The notes: generated by a model not told the origin, from the sequence alone. A DNA stretch of 40,837 bases from Bacteroidia bacterium (GCA_026415195.1 JAOAHO010000024.1:1-40837); one strand, 5' to 3'; shown: positions 25,776 through 34,579, numbered from the stretch's first letter. Translations and numbers: made by a program.

Positions 25776-28700
25776 TATTTCACTAAAGTTACGGTACCTT
25801 TAATAACTTCCGGAAAGCGCGGGTCTTTCAAATCGATGGTGAAAAAGTAAACCCCTACGGGCAATGGATCGCCTCTGTATGAACCATCCCATGCATTGGC
25901 ATATCCCTTCGATTTGAATATCGATTCTCCCCATCGGTTGAAAATTTCTATTTCCGCATCCGGATAATATGCATTAATAAAATCAAGGCGCCAGTAATCA
26001 TTCTTACCATCACCATTGGGTGAAATAATGTTTGGGATAAACTTTGTCAATTCCTCAACAATATTGTTAATTCTAATTATAAGTGTATAGGTATGAGAAC
26101 ATCCGAATTGATCATATACTGTTTGGCTGACCGTGTATGTACCATTTTGGTTATAAAAAGTTGTAGGATTTTGCAGTGTACTGGTATAACCGTTTCCGAA
26201 GTTCCAGAACCAACTTATAGCATTTTTAGAAGAATCCACAAAATAATATTGTGCATTCAGGGTATTTCCTGCAGTTGTATAAAAATAAAATTTAGCTTTA
26301 GGGGGTGGAGTAACATTGATTGTTTTACTTAATGACCCTACACAACCATGGTTAGAAGTAACGGTATGCGAGATGGTAAATATGCCGTGAGTAATAAATC
26401 CTATGCATGTATCTTTAGCGAAGCTGAAACCCGGATTGTTTCCGCCAAAATCCCAATAATAACCGGTAGGTGGTATGAAAGAAGGAGGAGAAATGTTTGT
26501 ACTGTCCTTAAAACAAAAGTTCAAAAAGTTACCGTTACATGAGCGAGTTATGCCAAATTTAACTTCAGGTAAAGGATAAACCGTAACCGTTCTGACAATG
26601 GAGTCACGACACCCGTAATTATTGGCAATAACTAGTTTGGTCGGATAACTTCCAGCCAGGGAATATGTATGTGACGGATTTGTAATGCTGGAAGTATTTC
26701 CGTCACCAAAATTCCAATTGAATTGGGTGATAATTCCGCTTCCTACCTGAACCGAAAGGTTGCTGAAATTCGTTACGGCACCCAAACAAACATTGGGGGC
26801 AGAGAAATTGGCCTGAGGAGCATCCTGAAAATCAATTCTAATTTGATCATTAACCGCATTACAAATTCCATTTGATGTGGTTGTAACGGTAAGATAAACA
26901 AAACCGGCATTGGTCTCAGAAGGCGTTGCAACATACGTTGGATTTAACACAGTATTCGACGGTAAAAATGTTCCTGAGCCTCCGCTCCATACTACACTTG
27001 AAGTAATTGTTCCGCCCACCGTGGCTGAAAGATTTACCACCGCATTATTCTTACATGCATTCAAATCCGGACCCGCTGAAATGGTAGGTGGATTAATAAA
27101 TAACACATACACACTGTCGGAGACCGGTTTACATAGCGGGTGAGGCGGAGTGGTTAATTTTAGTTTTATGGGAAAATTTATCAAATCAGAACCAGAGGGA
27201 ATATAATTGTTAACTAAGGAAATGTTATTAGGAACAAATATACCAGATCCGCTGGTGGTCCAGATCCCATTGGTAATTCCGTTACTAATATAACCATTCA
27301 GATTCACAGTAGCATTATTGGTACATCGGGTAATGGTAGGGGTTGAAGATGCTTTAACCAGGGGAGCTTTCTGAAATGTAATGGTTAAAGAAGAAGTTAC
27401 AGCATTACATATACCGTTGTTTGTGGAAGTAAGCACGATAATGATGGAATTCAAACTGGTATCGGTGGAACTGGGAAAATAAGCAGTAGATAAAGAATTA
27501 ATATTTTGAAAAGTACCGCTTGCAGGAGGTAATGCACTCCAAACACCAACAGTAGAACCACCGATTACCTGTCCGTTAAGTTGGACTGTGGGGTTATTGG
27601 TACATTTGGTTTGATTAACTCCGGCACTAACTATGGGAGCTTGTTTTACAAATAGCTTAAGGGTATCCGACTTATTTGGACAAAAACCGGTAGAGGTAAG
27701 AATAATATTTACGGGCTTAATGTTTGTATCCAGGGGAGAAGGTATGTAAATGTTATTCGTTAAAGCCAATGAACCCGATGAAAAAGTTCCATAACCATTG
27801 GTTGTCCAAAATCCGCTAATCGGACCACCGCCTATCACGCCGTTCAATGTAAAGTTGGTATTGGAACAAATGGTTGCCGTGGGTACACTGTTGGCAAATA
27901 CAAATGGAGAAGTTCCGAAATCCGTTAAATGTGCATATTGTGCTCCACCCGGAGTGTTGCCGTTACTTATGGAAGCGCCAAATACATCACCTGTATTTAT
28001 CAAACGGCAATAAGCACCGACCGGGATGGTGGAAGTATTATAAAACAAGCGCGCCCCGACCAAATTACCTGAAGATCCCGGCACAACCGTGAAAGACGCA
28101 GGAGAAACCGGAACATTATTACCGTTTACGGTCAATGAAAACTGATTTTGAAAACCTGCACGCGTATAAATATTCAGAAAAAACGAATCTGCCGAGAACC
28201 TTGAAAAGGCCGTAGAATATGAACCCGCACAATATGCCGGCGTAACCTCAGACATTTCTGTCTTACAACCGAAATTACTTACGTGCATGAGATATGCAGG
28301 CTTGGAGCATTGGACAAAAGATAAGTTTACGGTTGTTGAATTAACAGAATAGGTCTCGAATGAATTAATGAGCCAGTTCGTAACGGTACCGGAATTAATG
28401 GTCAGGCTGTTTCCGTTTACGGGCGATAGAATATAAAAATAATCTGAAGTTCCGTTGCCTTTGAAAATCACATATTCCTTACCGATTTGCGAAGAATTCA
28501 CGATTTGGTCAGCAAAAACAGACGGGCAAACCGTGGAATTACCGGTGGCTCCGGAAACTGTAACCGCCACGGGCTTATCTGCAGAAACAATTGAACCGGC
28601 AAGTTCACTGGGGTTCACTGCGTTATTGTCCAGCAACGAAAAAGTTTGCCCACGTTGTAACACAATCAAAAAAGTTACATTCTTTGCCCTTCCCACCATG

Positions 28701-29236
28701 GCTGCTTTTGGGGTTATTAATATGCTTGTATTGTTTTCTGTAGCCACAATGTGAAAACCCATACATTCCACAGTAGAAGTTCCGTGAGTCATCGCAGTTA
28801 TATTATTCGGAAAGGGAACGTAAAAATCCAACCCTTTGCCTCGGGAACCTTTTAATGAACACATCATTCGAGCCGAGGAAGCATTCAGCACATAATGGGC
28901 TGTTATTTTGGATGTAGAACTAATATAAAGGCCCTTATTGGAGATGGTGTTACTGGGAGCACTTAATACTGCCGATGAAAAAGAAGTAAGATCAACAAAC
29001 GTAGTGGTATTGGCTGCCAGGTTAACGGTCAGATCCACGCCGGCAGGATTAGCAGGTTGCCTGATGCGAATGGTAGCAGATGATGTAAAGGTTTGTAACT
29101 GAAGTCCGATGGGAGATTGAGGTAAGACCGTCGGGGTATTGGGGGCAACAAACCAAAAAGAAGTATCGGTTTGGGCAAAAACACCTTTGAATATTAAAAA
29201 AACAAAAAATGAAAAAATAAAACGCAACTTTCCCAT
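25775..29236 (-). CDS. Large adhesin A: IgGFc-binding-like N-terminus, PKD domains, type B sorting domain
   Basis: 1153-residue surface protein and first gene of the operon. ATG start at 29236 (MGKLRFIFSFFVFLIFKGVFA) is preferred over a TTG three codons upstream. Residues ~22-445 are IgGFc-binding-like (DTSFWFVAPNTPTVL, GLYISSTSKITAHYVL, PVAVTVSGATG). Four ~90-residue modules (~449-803) each begin with TxCxN and (V/L)xLNG and carry a second cysteine (for example TKCTNNPTVQLNGQVIGG). Three PKD or PKD-like domains (~805-1060; NWNFGDGNTS, YWDFGGNNP, FWNFGNGYTS) precede a CHU_C type B sorting domain (ISPNGDGKNDYWRLDF, EIFNRWGESIFKS, DPLPVGVYFFTIDL). The layout mirrors adhesin B with one module fewer. 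Secretion by T9SS is well supported by the C-terminus; the binding target is unknown. Confidence 0.9.
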   Translation of the reverse strand: MGKLRFIFSFFVFLIFKGVFAQTDTSFWFVAPNTPTVLPQSPIGLQLQTFTSSATIRIRQPANPAGVDLTVNLAANTTTFVDLTSFSSAVLSAPSNTISNKGLYISSTSKITAHYVLNASSARMMCSLKGSRGKGLDFYVPFPNNITAMTHGTSTVECMGFHIVATENNTSILITPKAAMVGRAKNVTFLIVLQRGQTFSLLDNNAVNPSELAGSIVSADKPVAVTVSGATGNSTVCPSVFADQIVNSSQIGKEYVIFKGNGTSDYFYILSPVNGNSLTINSGTVTNWLINSFETYSVNSTTVNLSFVQCSKPAYLMHVSNFGCKTEMSEVTPAYCAGSYSTAFSRFSADSFFLNIYTRAGFQNQFSLTVNGNNVPVSPASFTVVPGSSGNLVGARLFYNTSTIPVGAYCRLINTGDVFGASISNGNTPGGAQYAHLTDFGTSPFVFANSVPTATICSNTNFTLNGVIGGGPISGFWTTNGYGTFSSGSLALTNNIYIPSPLDTNIKPVNIILTSTGFCPNKSDTLKLFVKQAPIVSAGVNQTKCTNNPTVQLNGQVIGGSTVGVWSALPPASGTFQNINSLSTAYFPSSTDTSLNSIIIVLTSTNNGICNAVTSSLTITFQKAPLVKASSTPTITRCTNNATVNLNGYISNGITNGIWTTSGSGIFVPNNISLVNNYIPSGSDLINFPIKLKLTTPPHPLCKPVSDSVYVLFINPPTISAGPDLNACKNNAVVNLSATVGGTITSSVVWSGGSGTFLPSNTVLNPTYVATPSETNAGFVYLTVTTTSNGICNAVNDQIRIDFQDAPQANFSAPNVCLGAVTNFSNLSVQVGSGIITQFNWNFGDGNTSSITNPSHTYSLAGSYPTKLVIANNYGCRDSIVRTVTVYPLPEVKFGITRSCNGNFLNFCFKDSTNISPPSFIPPTGYYWDFGGNNPGFSFAKDTCIGFITHGIFTISHTVTSNHGCVGSLSKTINVTPPPKAKFYFYTTAGNTLNAQYYFVDSSKNAISWFWNFGNGYTSTLQNPTTFYNQNGTYTVSQTVYDQFGCSHTYTLIIRINNIVEELTKFIPNIISPNGDGKNDYWRLDFINAYYPDAEIEIFNRWGESIFKSKGYANAWDGSYRGDPLPVGVYFFTIDLKDPRFPEVIKGTVTLVK

Positions 29237-29256
29237 TAATTTCAATAACTTTTTCT

Positions 29257-29274
29257 CAAATTTACAAAAATTTG
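29257..29274. promoter_or_regulatory. Inverted repeat holding two head-to-head -7-like boxes
   Basis: CAAATTT (29257-29263), ACAA, AAATTTG (29268-29274): a perfect 7-base inverted repeat in the 44-base gap between the adhesin operon and the DUF58 gene. On the minus strand 29264-29257 reads TAAATTTG, a full -7 match; on the plus strand 29267-29274 reads AAAATTTG, one mismatch. Divergent promoters would overlap here. Confidence 0.4.
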
Positions 29275-29280
29275 TGAGAA

Positions 29281-30198
29281 TTGGTTTTACAAAATCAAGA
29301 TTTTTTAACCATTGAACTTTTTGCCAGGGAAATCATGTCGGGATTCATTACCGGCATGCATTCCAGCCCTTTTCAGGGGTTTTCCGTGGAGTTTGCCGAA
29401 CACCGCATGTACAACCCGGGCGACTCGCTTCGACACGTGGACTGGAAATTAATGGCCCGTACAGACAGAATGTTTACCAAAAAATATGAAGAAGAAACCA
29501 ACCTGCGGTGTCAATTTATCATTGATATATCCTCTTCCATGTTATTTCCGGTAGTTCATGACAAACCCGAAGCGATACTTTCCGAACCCAACAAACTCCA
29601 ATTTTCCCTGCTGACGGCCGCAATCATCATGAAAATTCTGAAAAAACAAAGAGATGCTTATGGCCTGACGTTGTTCGATTCGGAAATCATTTTTCATAAA
29701 ACCCCCACTCTCTCTGTTCCGGGCCATGCTTTAATTATGAATAAAATGAATGAATATCTCTTCTTTCGGGACAAAAATCATGCTTCGCGAATTTCCAAAT
29801 GTGTGGAAGAAGTCGGTTACCGCATTCCGCATCGGTCATTGATTATCATATTTTCCGATACATGGGAAGAAGATCCCGAGCAATGGAATAATACTTTAAG
29901 CTTGCTCAAACACAAACGCAACGAAGTGGTTTTCTTCCACATATTCCAGAAAAAACACGAAGCAGAAATGGGATTTGATTTCCACCCTATGGAACTGCAA
30001 GATTTGGAAAGCGGCAACAAAATCAAAATACAGCCCAAATTAATTCAGCAGGAATACGAAAAACACTTTAAAAAACGATTGGAAAAAATGAAGTTGATTT
30101 TTTCCCGATTCGGATATGACTACGTAGAAGCTTGTCTGGAAGACGGTTATAAAAATGTATTGCAAACCTATTTACAAAAAAGAAAATATTTTAATTAA
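29281..30198 (+). CDS. DUF58 (vWA-like) domain protein
   Basis: 305-residue cytoplasmic protein of the DUF58 family, usually encoded with a MoxR AAA+ ATPase in Bat-type or related operons. Hallmarks: GMHSSPFQGFSVEFAEHRMY with NPGDSLRHVDWKLMARTDRMF directly after (read as NPGDSLRHVDWK and ARTDRMFTKKY), EEETNLRC, and a vWA-like stretch starting FIIDISSSML. The start is TTG at 29281, because TGA sits two codons upstream and the next start, ATG at 29335, would trim the family's conserved N-terminal helix. No MoxR gene is visible. It is first of a three-gene plus-strand run (stop overlaps the next ATG by one base) and is divergent from the adhesin operon. Function unknown. Confidence 0.85.
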   Translation: MVLQNQDFLTIELFAREIMSGFITGMHSSPFQGFSVEFAEHRMYNPGDSLRHVDWKLMARTDRMFTKKYEEETNLRCQFIIDISSSMLFPVVHDKPEAILSEPNKLQFSLLTAAIIMKILKKQRDAYGLTLFDSEIIFHKTPTLSVPGHALIMNKMNEYLFFRDKNHASRISKCVEEVGYRIPHRSLIIIFSDTWEEDPEQWNNTLSLLKHKRNEVVFFHIFQKKHEAEMGFDFHPMELQDLESGNKIKIQPKLIQQEYEKHFKKRLEKMKLIFSRFGYDYVEACLEDGYKNVLQTYLQKRKYFN

Positions 30199-31025
30199 TG
30201 GAACATCCAAAATTAAGTGTTTTAATTCCCGTATTTAACGGCATGCCTTACATCAAAGAAGCCGTTGAGTCGGTTTTGAATCAGGATTTTAAGGATTATG
30301 AACTTATTATAACCGACAATCAGTCTAATGACGGTACCTGGGAATATGTCAGTTCATTGAACGATAAAAGAATAAAATGCTTTCGTAACCCTGTTAACCT
30401 GGGTATGGTCGGAAATTGGAATAAAGCCCTGGAATATGCCCGCGGCGAATATATCAAAGTCCTTCCGGCCGATGATTATTTATTGCCCGGTGCCCTCAGG
30501 AAACAAGTTCAATTACTCGACGAGCACAAAGAAGCCGTTATGGTGTGCGGAGCAAAACGTGTAATCGACTCAAGCGGCAAAGCCCTTTTTACCAAACGGT
30601 TTATGAAAAAAAACACCCTACTGGACGGGAAGGAAGCCATTAATCTGGTTGTTAGAAGCGGTTCCAACAGCATCGGTGAAGGCGGATGCGTGATGTTCAG
30701 AAGCAAATATCTCCCCCTCACCGGAGGATTTGAAGATGATATATTTTATACCGAAGACATTCAGTTATGGTTTAAATTACTTCTTCACGGAAAACTTTTT
30801 GTAATGCCCGATGAAGTGGCTGCTTTCAGAATTTCAGGCATCTCCCTCAGTGTGCAACGTTCTAAAGAACAATTAAAGGGAAATTTTAAATTTTTGGATA
30901 AATATTACCAAAATAAATCTTTTGGCATAAAAAAATCTTCCTATTTTTTGGGCAAAGCCAAGGCATTTGTTTTCTTCTTTGTGAAGCAGTTCATTTATGC
31001 ATATCTTCAATTAAAAGGCAAGTAG
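30198..31025 (+). CDS. Family 2 glycosyltransferase
   Basis: 275-residue GT-A-fold sugar transferase. Typical start KLSVLIPVFNGMPYIKEAVE, then the nucleotide-binding ITDNQSNDGTWEYV, NLGMVGNWNKAL, the acidic metal motif in LPADDYLLPG, and the acceptor-side TEDIQLWFKLL. A hydrophobic/basic C-terminal helix (~240-270) may associate with the membrane. It overlaps the DUF58 stop by one base and the epimerase-like gene follows after one base, so the three are co-translated. The pair probably helps make a surface polysaccharide or protein glycan; donor and acceptor are unknown. Confidence 0.9.
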   Translation: MEHPKLSVLIPVFNGMPYIKEAVESVLNQDFKDYELIITDNQSNDGTWEYVSSLNDKRIKCFRNPVNLGMVGNWNKALEYARGEYIKVLPADDYLLPGALRKQVQLLDEHKEAVMVCGAKRVIDSSGKALFTKRFMKKNTLLDGKEAINLVVRSGSNSIGEGGCVMFRSKYLPLTGGFEDDIFYTEDIQLWFKLLLHGKLFVMPDEVAAFRISGISLSVQRSKEQLKGNFKFLDKYYQNKSFGIKKSSYFLGKAKAFVFFFVKQFIYAYLQLKGK

Positions 31026-31026
31026 A

Positions 31027-31890
31027 ATGGGAAAAAAAATTTTGGTTACCGGCGCCAATGGTTTTATCGGCACACATGTCTTGCTTAAAGGGCTTGAACT
31101 TTTTCCGAATGATGAATGGGTGGCCACATCATCCGACCAGCAAAAAGCGCTTCAAAAACCGTGGTACAAAAAAGTTAATTTTATTCCTTATAATTACTTG
31201 AATCCGCCGGCGGATTTTCCTTTTGTTTTTAATGAAAACGACATTCTAATTCACAGTGCATGGGGCTTTCTTCCCCATTTCAAAGCAGCAGAACATCTAA
31301 CCATCGAGCTCCCGGCACAGAAAAAGTTCATTCAAAACTGCGTTGAAGCAGGATTGAAAAATATTACCATTCTTGGCACATGCTATGAATATGGCATGCA
31401 AACCGGTTGCCTCAGCGAAGATAAAAACCCTGCCATGCCCATTATCCCGTATCCAAAGGCAAAAGTGGAATTATACCAATGGGTTAAATCTTCATATCCT
31501 ACTTTAAACCTTACCTGGTTAAGGTTATTTTATATGTTCGGGAAAGGCCAAAGTGAAAAATCCCTTATACCCCAACTGGAAAAAGCGCTTTCGGAAGGAA
31601 AAACCCATTTCGATATGAGTAAGGGCGATCAGATACGCGATTATCAGAGGGTTGAGGAAATGGCCGAAAAAATTGTTCGCATTGCCCGACTGGCAGGTAA
31701 TCATGACATTGTCAATATTTGCAGCGGCCAACCCATAACCATACTTCAACTGGTAAAAAATTATCTTCAAAGTACGGAAAAGCACATTCTTTTGAATACC
31801 GGAGTTTATCCCTATCCGGATTATGAACCTTTTGAATTTTGGGGATGTCCGGAAAAAATGAACAAATTGCTCAAAATTTCATCTGCCTAA
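31027..31890 (+). CDS. NAD-dependent epimerase/dehydratase (extended SDR)
   Basis: 287-residue Rossmann enzyme acting on nucleotide sugars. The N-terminus KKILVTGANGFIGTHVLL has the GxxGxxG NAD-binding motif. The active site shows a ILGTCYEYGM strand and YPKAK (Tyr-x-x-x-Lys) in IPYPKAKVELY. RDYQRVEEMAEKI and VNICSGQPITI fit the sugar-binding C-terminal half of this superfamily. The exact reaction (epimerase, reductase or dehydratase) cannot be named. Last gene of the DUF58-GT2-SDR run; its TAA overlaps the symporter's stop on the opposite strand by four bases. Confidence 0.88.
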   Translation: MGKKILVTGANGFIGTHVLLKGLELFPNDEWVATSSDQQKALQKPWYKKVNFIPYNYLNPPADFPFVFNENDILIHSAWGFLPHFKAAEHLTIELPAQKKFIQNCVEAGLKNITILGTCYEYGMQTGCLSEDKNPAMPIIPYPKAKVELYQWVKSSYPTLNLTWLRLFYMFGKGQSEKSLIPQLEKALSEGKTHFDMSKGDQIRDYQRVEEMAEKIVRIARLAGNHDIVNICSGQPITILQLVKNYLQSTEKHILLNTGVYPYPDYEPFEFWGCPEKMNKLLKISSA

Positions 31891-33197
31891 TATCTTTCCC
31901 CTTCCCATCTGCCCACCACAGCAGCAGCCACCGCATTGCCCACCACATTGACAGCACTCCTTCCCATATCCAATATTTGATCAATTCCCAAAAGCAAAAG
32001 CAATCCTTCCTGCGGAATATGAAAAGTAGCCAGCATACCCGCAATCACAACCAACGATGCCCTTGGAACTCCGGCCATGCCTTTGCTTGTAATTAACAAT
32101 ATCAGCATCATTTTAATCTGATCGGCTGCCGATAAATCCATGCCATAGGATTGGGCAATGAACATCGTTGCAAAGGTCATGTACATTATCGAACCGTCAA
32201 GGTTAAATGAATAACCTAAGGGCAATACAAAACTCACCACCTTATGGCTTATACCGAATTCTTCGAGCTTTCCAATGGTCTGAGGCATGGCGCTTTCACT
32301 GCTGGCTGTGCTGAACGCCAGCAAGACGGGTTCTTTAATCATGTTCAGCAATCTGAAAAAAGGAATGGAAAATAATATACACACCCCAAACAAAATCACT
32401 AATACAAATATCAATAATCCTCCAAAAAAACAACCTATCAAATATAAATAACCCGTCACTATACCAATCCCTTGCTGAATCAATGTTGCCGTGATGGCCC
32501 CGAATATGCCCAATGGAGCAAAATACATCACCATTTCGGTTACTTTAAACATGATTCCCGATAATTTTTCAAAAAAACCGGCAACTTCCAATCCCGGACT
32601 ACCTGCTTTTGTGCAAGCCAAACCAAAAAAAACAGCAAAAACCACGATGGGCAGGATGTCGTTATCCGCCATAGATTTAATCACACTGGAGGGAATGATG
32701 TGGGCAATAAAATTCGATGCGGTTTGCTTTTGCAATTGGGGGTGTTCGGCACCTGCAGGCAAAGGCAAATTCATTTTTCTTCCGGGTTCAAACCAATTCA
32801 CAATCATCAGCCCCAGGAGCAAAGCCACGATGGTGGCTAAGGTGAAATATATCATGGTTTTCAGACCCAATCGACCCACCATTTTGGCATCGCCCATTTT
32901 AGCCACTCCCGATATTAAAATGGATATAATCAAAGGAGCAATGATCATCTTGATCATCCGAAGGAAAATTTCGCTCATCAGGGAAAAGGGCTGCATATAC
33001 CCTTTGGATATCACCGGCCAGATTTTCTTCTCATAAAAAACTTTTGATACTTCGCTTTCAAATGTTATGAAAAATTTTTTTGAATATTCCAAAGCTTCAT
33101 GGTGCAGCCACCAACCGGCCAGCACTCCGAAAACCAATGCCAATGCTATCCATTGAAGCAGTTTTTTATTCGATGTTTTAACCTGTGTGTCCAGCAT
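31887..33197 (-). CDS. Dicarboxylate/amino acid:cation symporter (DAACS family)
   Basis: 436-residue sodium- or proton-coupled transporter of the GltP/DctA/GltPh family in the inner membrane. Features of the elevator fold are all visible: HP1 serine-rich loop STASSESAMPQTIG, TM7 signature GYSFNLDGSIMYM (NMDGT region), HP2 SKGMAGVPRASLVV, and TM8 DMGRSAVNVVGNAVAA, whose Asp/Arg/Asn bind the substrate carboxylates and cation. An extracytoplasmic insert (~45-75, EKKIWPVISKGYM) follows TM1. Substrate is probably glutamate, aspartate or a C4-dicarboxylate; the sequence alone does not settle which. It starts three bases after the murF stop, so it is co-transcribed with murF. Its stop overlaps the converging SDR gene. 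Confidence 0.93.
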   Translation of the reverse strand: MLDTQVKTSNKKLLQWIALALVFGVLAGWWLHHEALEYSKKFFITFESEVSKVFYEKKIWPVISKGYMQPFSLMSEIFLRMIKMIIAPLIISILISGVAKMGDAKMVGRLGLKTMIYFTLATIVALLLGLMIVNWFEPGRKMNLPLPAGAEHPQLQKQTASNFIAHIIPSSVIKSMADNDILPIVVFAVFFGLACTKAGSPGLEVAGFFEKLSGIMFKVTEMVMYFAPLGIFGAITATLIQQGIGIVTGYLYLIGCFFGGLLIFVLVILFGVCILFSIPFFRLLNMIKEPVLLAFSTASSESAMPQTIGKLEEFGISHKVVSFVLPLGYSFNLDGSIMYMTFATMFIAQSYGMDLSAADQIKMMLILLITSKGMAGVPRASLVVIAGMLATFHIPQEGLLLLLGIDQILDMGRSAVNVVGNAVAAAVVGRWEGERY

Positions 33198-33200
33198 AAA

Positions 33201-34499
33201 TTACAAAACTTCTTTTAACCTTTCCAGTTGCATGCCCCTCGAACCCTTTAAAAGTATGTATTTATTTTTTAAAGGATGTTGCTTCAGATAGTGCATACAA
33301 TCTTCAGTAGTGGGGAATTTCATGAAATCCGTACGGCAATTTTCAAATTCCTTGCCCACCAAAAATACGTCATGAAAATTTTTTTCTTTTATTATATCAC
33401 AAATTTTCTGATGCTCCTGTGCCGCATAACTTCCCAATTCGAACATATCCCCCAGAATCAAAAATTTATTTTGCCGGTCGGATTTAAGAAAAGAATTGAT
33501 GGCGGCCTCCATGCTGTCGGGGTTGGCATTGTAAGCGTCCAACAAAATTTCATTATGGTGAGTACGGATTTTTTGTGATCGGTTCATGCCGGGTATATAC
33601 CCTTCAATGGCTTCGATGATTTGATCTACCGGGACTTTCCAATACAAACCCATACACACCGCCGACATAATATTCGGAAGGTAATGCGAACCTGCAAAAT
33701 GAGTTTTTAATTCAAATTCTTCTTCTCTCCCTACTGTTTTAAATTTTATCAATAAAGGATCTTCTTCCACCGCCCACCCCTTAACGATGGAACCGGCGCC
33801 GCTTCCGTATCCTACATATTCTATACCGGTTGCCATTTCCCTGAGTACCTTGTCATCCGTATTAAGAAATATTTTTCTTTTTTTATCCCTGATAAAATCA
33901 TACAATTCCCCGTTCCCCTTCCTGACGCCTTCCAGGCCGCCGAAGCCCTCCAGATGATCGCGGCCGATGTTGGTTATAAGAGCATAATCGGGTTCGGCAA
34001 TGCGGCATAACAATGCATATTCCCCCTGATGATTTGCACCCATTTCCAAAATAAGCATATCGGTGTTTGCGGCATCCACACTTAACAATGTCAACGGAAC
34101 CCCTACATGGTTGTTCAGGTTCCCCTTTGTTGCAACACAACGGTATTTTTTTGACAACACGGCATGTATCAATTCCTTGTGCGTGGTCTTTCCGTTACTT
34201 CCTCCGATACCGATAACCGGAAAACGGAATGTTTTTCTGTGAATATGAGCCAAATCTTGTAATGTTTTCAATGTGTCTTCAACAACAAAAACATTGGGCA
34301 TTCCTTTCAAATTCATATCTGAGGCAACGGCACCCTTACAACCATTATTTAATGCTTCCGGTACAAATTTGTTTCCGTCAAAATTTTCGCCTTTCAATGC
34401 AAAAAATAATGAACCGCTTTCCAATTTTCGCGTATCGGTACAAATTTTGCCCCGACATACTTTTAAAAAGAATTCATAAATATTTTTTATATCATTCAT
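33201..34499 (-). CDS. murF: UDP-N-acetylmuramoyl-tripeptide--D-alanyl-D-alanine ligase
   Basis: Cytoplasmic ATP-dependent ligase that adds D-Ala-D-Ala in the last soluble step of peptidoglycan precursor synthesis. 432 residues. N-terminal UDP-binding part: ICTDTRKLESGSLFFALKG. Central ATP site: GGSNGKTT at ~99-106, KGNLNNHVGVPLTLL, LEMGANHQGE, ITNIGRDHLEGFG. C-terminal Rossmann part: ILGDMFELGSYAAQEH and ILLKGSRGMQLE. The genes gldJ and murF are neighbours in Flavobacterium too, which supports the gldJ call here. A terminator lies between the two genes, and TATTTTTA at 34527-34520 is a one-mismatch -7 box, so murF may have its own promoter. Confidence 0.96.
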   Translation of the reverse strand: MNDIKNIYEFFLKVCRGKICTDTRKLESGSLFFALKGENFDGNKFVPEALNNGCKGAVASDMNLKGMPNVFVVEDTLKTLQDLAHIHRKTFRFPVIGIGGSNGKTTHKELIHAVLSKKYRCVATKGNLNNHVGVPLTLLSVDAANTDMLILEMGANHQGEYALLCRIAEPDYALITNIGRDHLEGFGGLEGVRKGNGELYDFIRDKKRKIFLNTDDKVLREMATGIEYVGYGSGAGSIVKGWAVEEDPLLIKFKTVGREEEFELKTHFAGSHYLPNIMSAVCMGLYWKVPVDQIIEAIEGYIPGMNRSQKIRTHHNEILLDAYNANPDSMEAAINSFLKSDRQNKFLILGDMFELGSYAAQEHQKICDIIKEKNFHDVFLVGKEFENCRTDFMKFPTTEDCMHYLKQHPLKNKYILLKGSRGMQLERLKEVL

Positions 34500-34524
34500 G
34501 TAATTTTTAGGAAATCACATAAAA

Positions 34525-34560
34525 ATAAAAAGCCCTATTCTTAATACTGAATAGGGCTTA
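34525..34560 (-). terminator. Rho-independent terminator of gldJ
   Basis: AGCCCTATTC (34531-34540), 8-base loop, GAATAGGGCT (34549-34558): a perfect 10-base stem. On the minus strand it is followed by TTTTTATTTTTA. It ends the porP-gldJ unit ahead of murF. Confidence 0.85.
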
Positions 34561-34579
34561 AATATTTTTTCCACAAAGG

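Noticed and set aside
20947-29236. Internal repeats in the adhesins as a CRISPR or DNA satellite array
   Set aside because: The repeats are ~90-residue protein modules with diverged DNA, in a continuous reading frame.
20947-29236. Immunoglobulin-binding function for the two adhesins
   Set aside because: The IgGFc-binding domain name comes from distant animal proteins; nothing in the sequence shows antibody binding.
32491-33036. 181-codon plus-strand open frame
   Set aside because: Antisense shadow of the DAACS symporter; its sequence mirrors the hydrophobic codons of the real gene.
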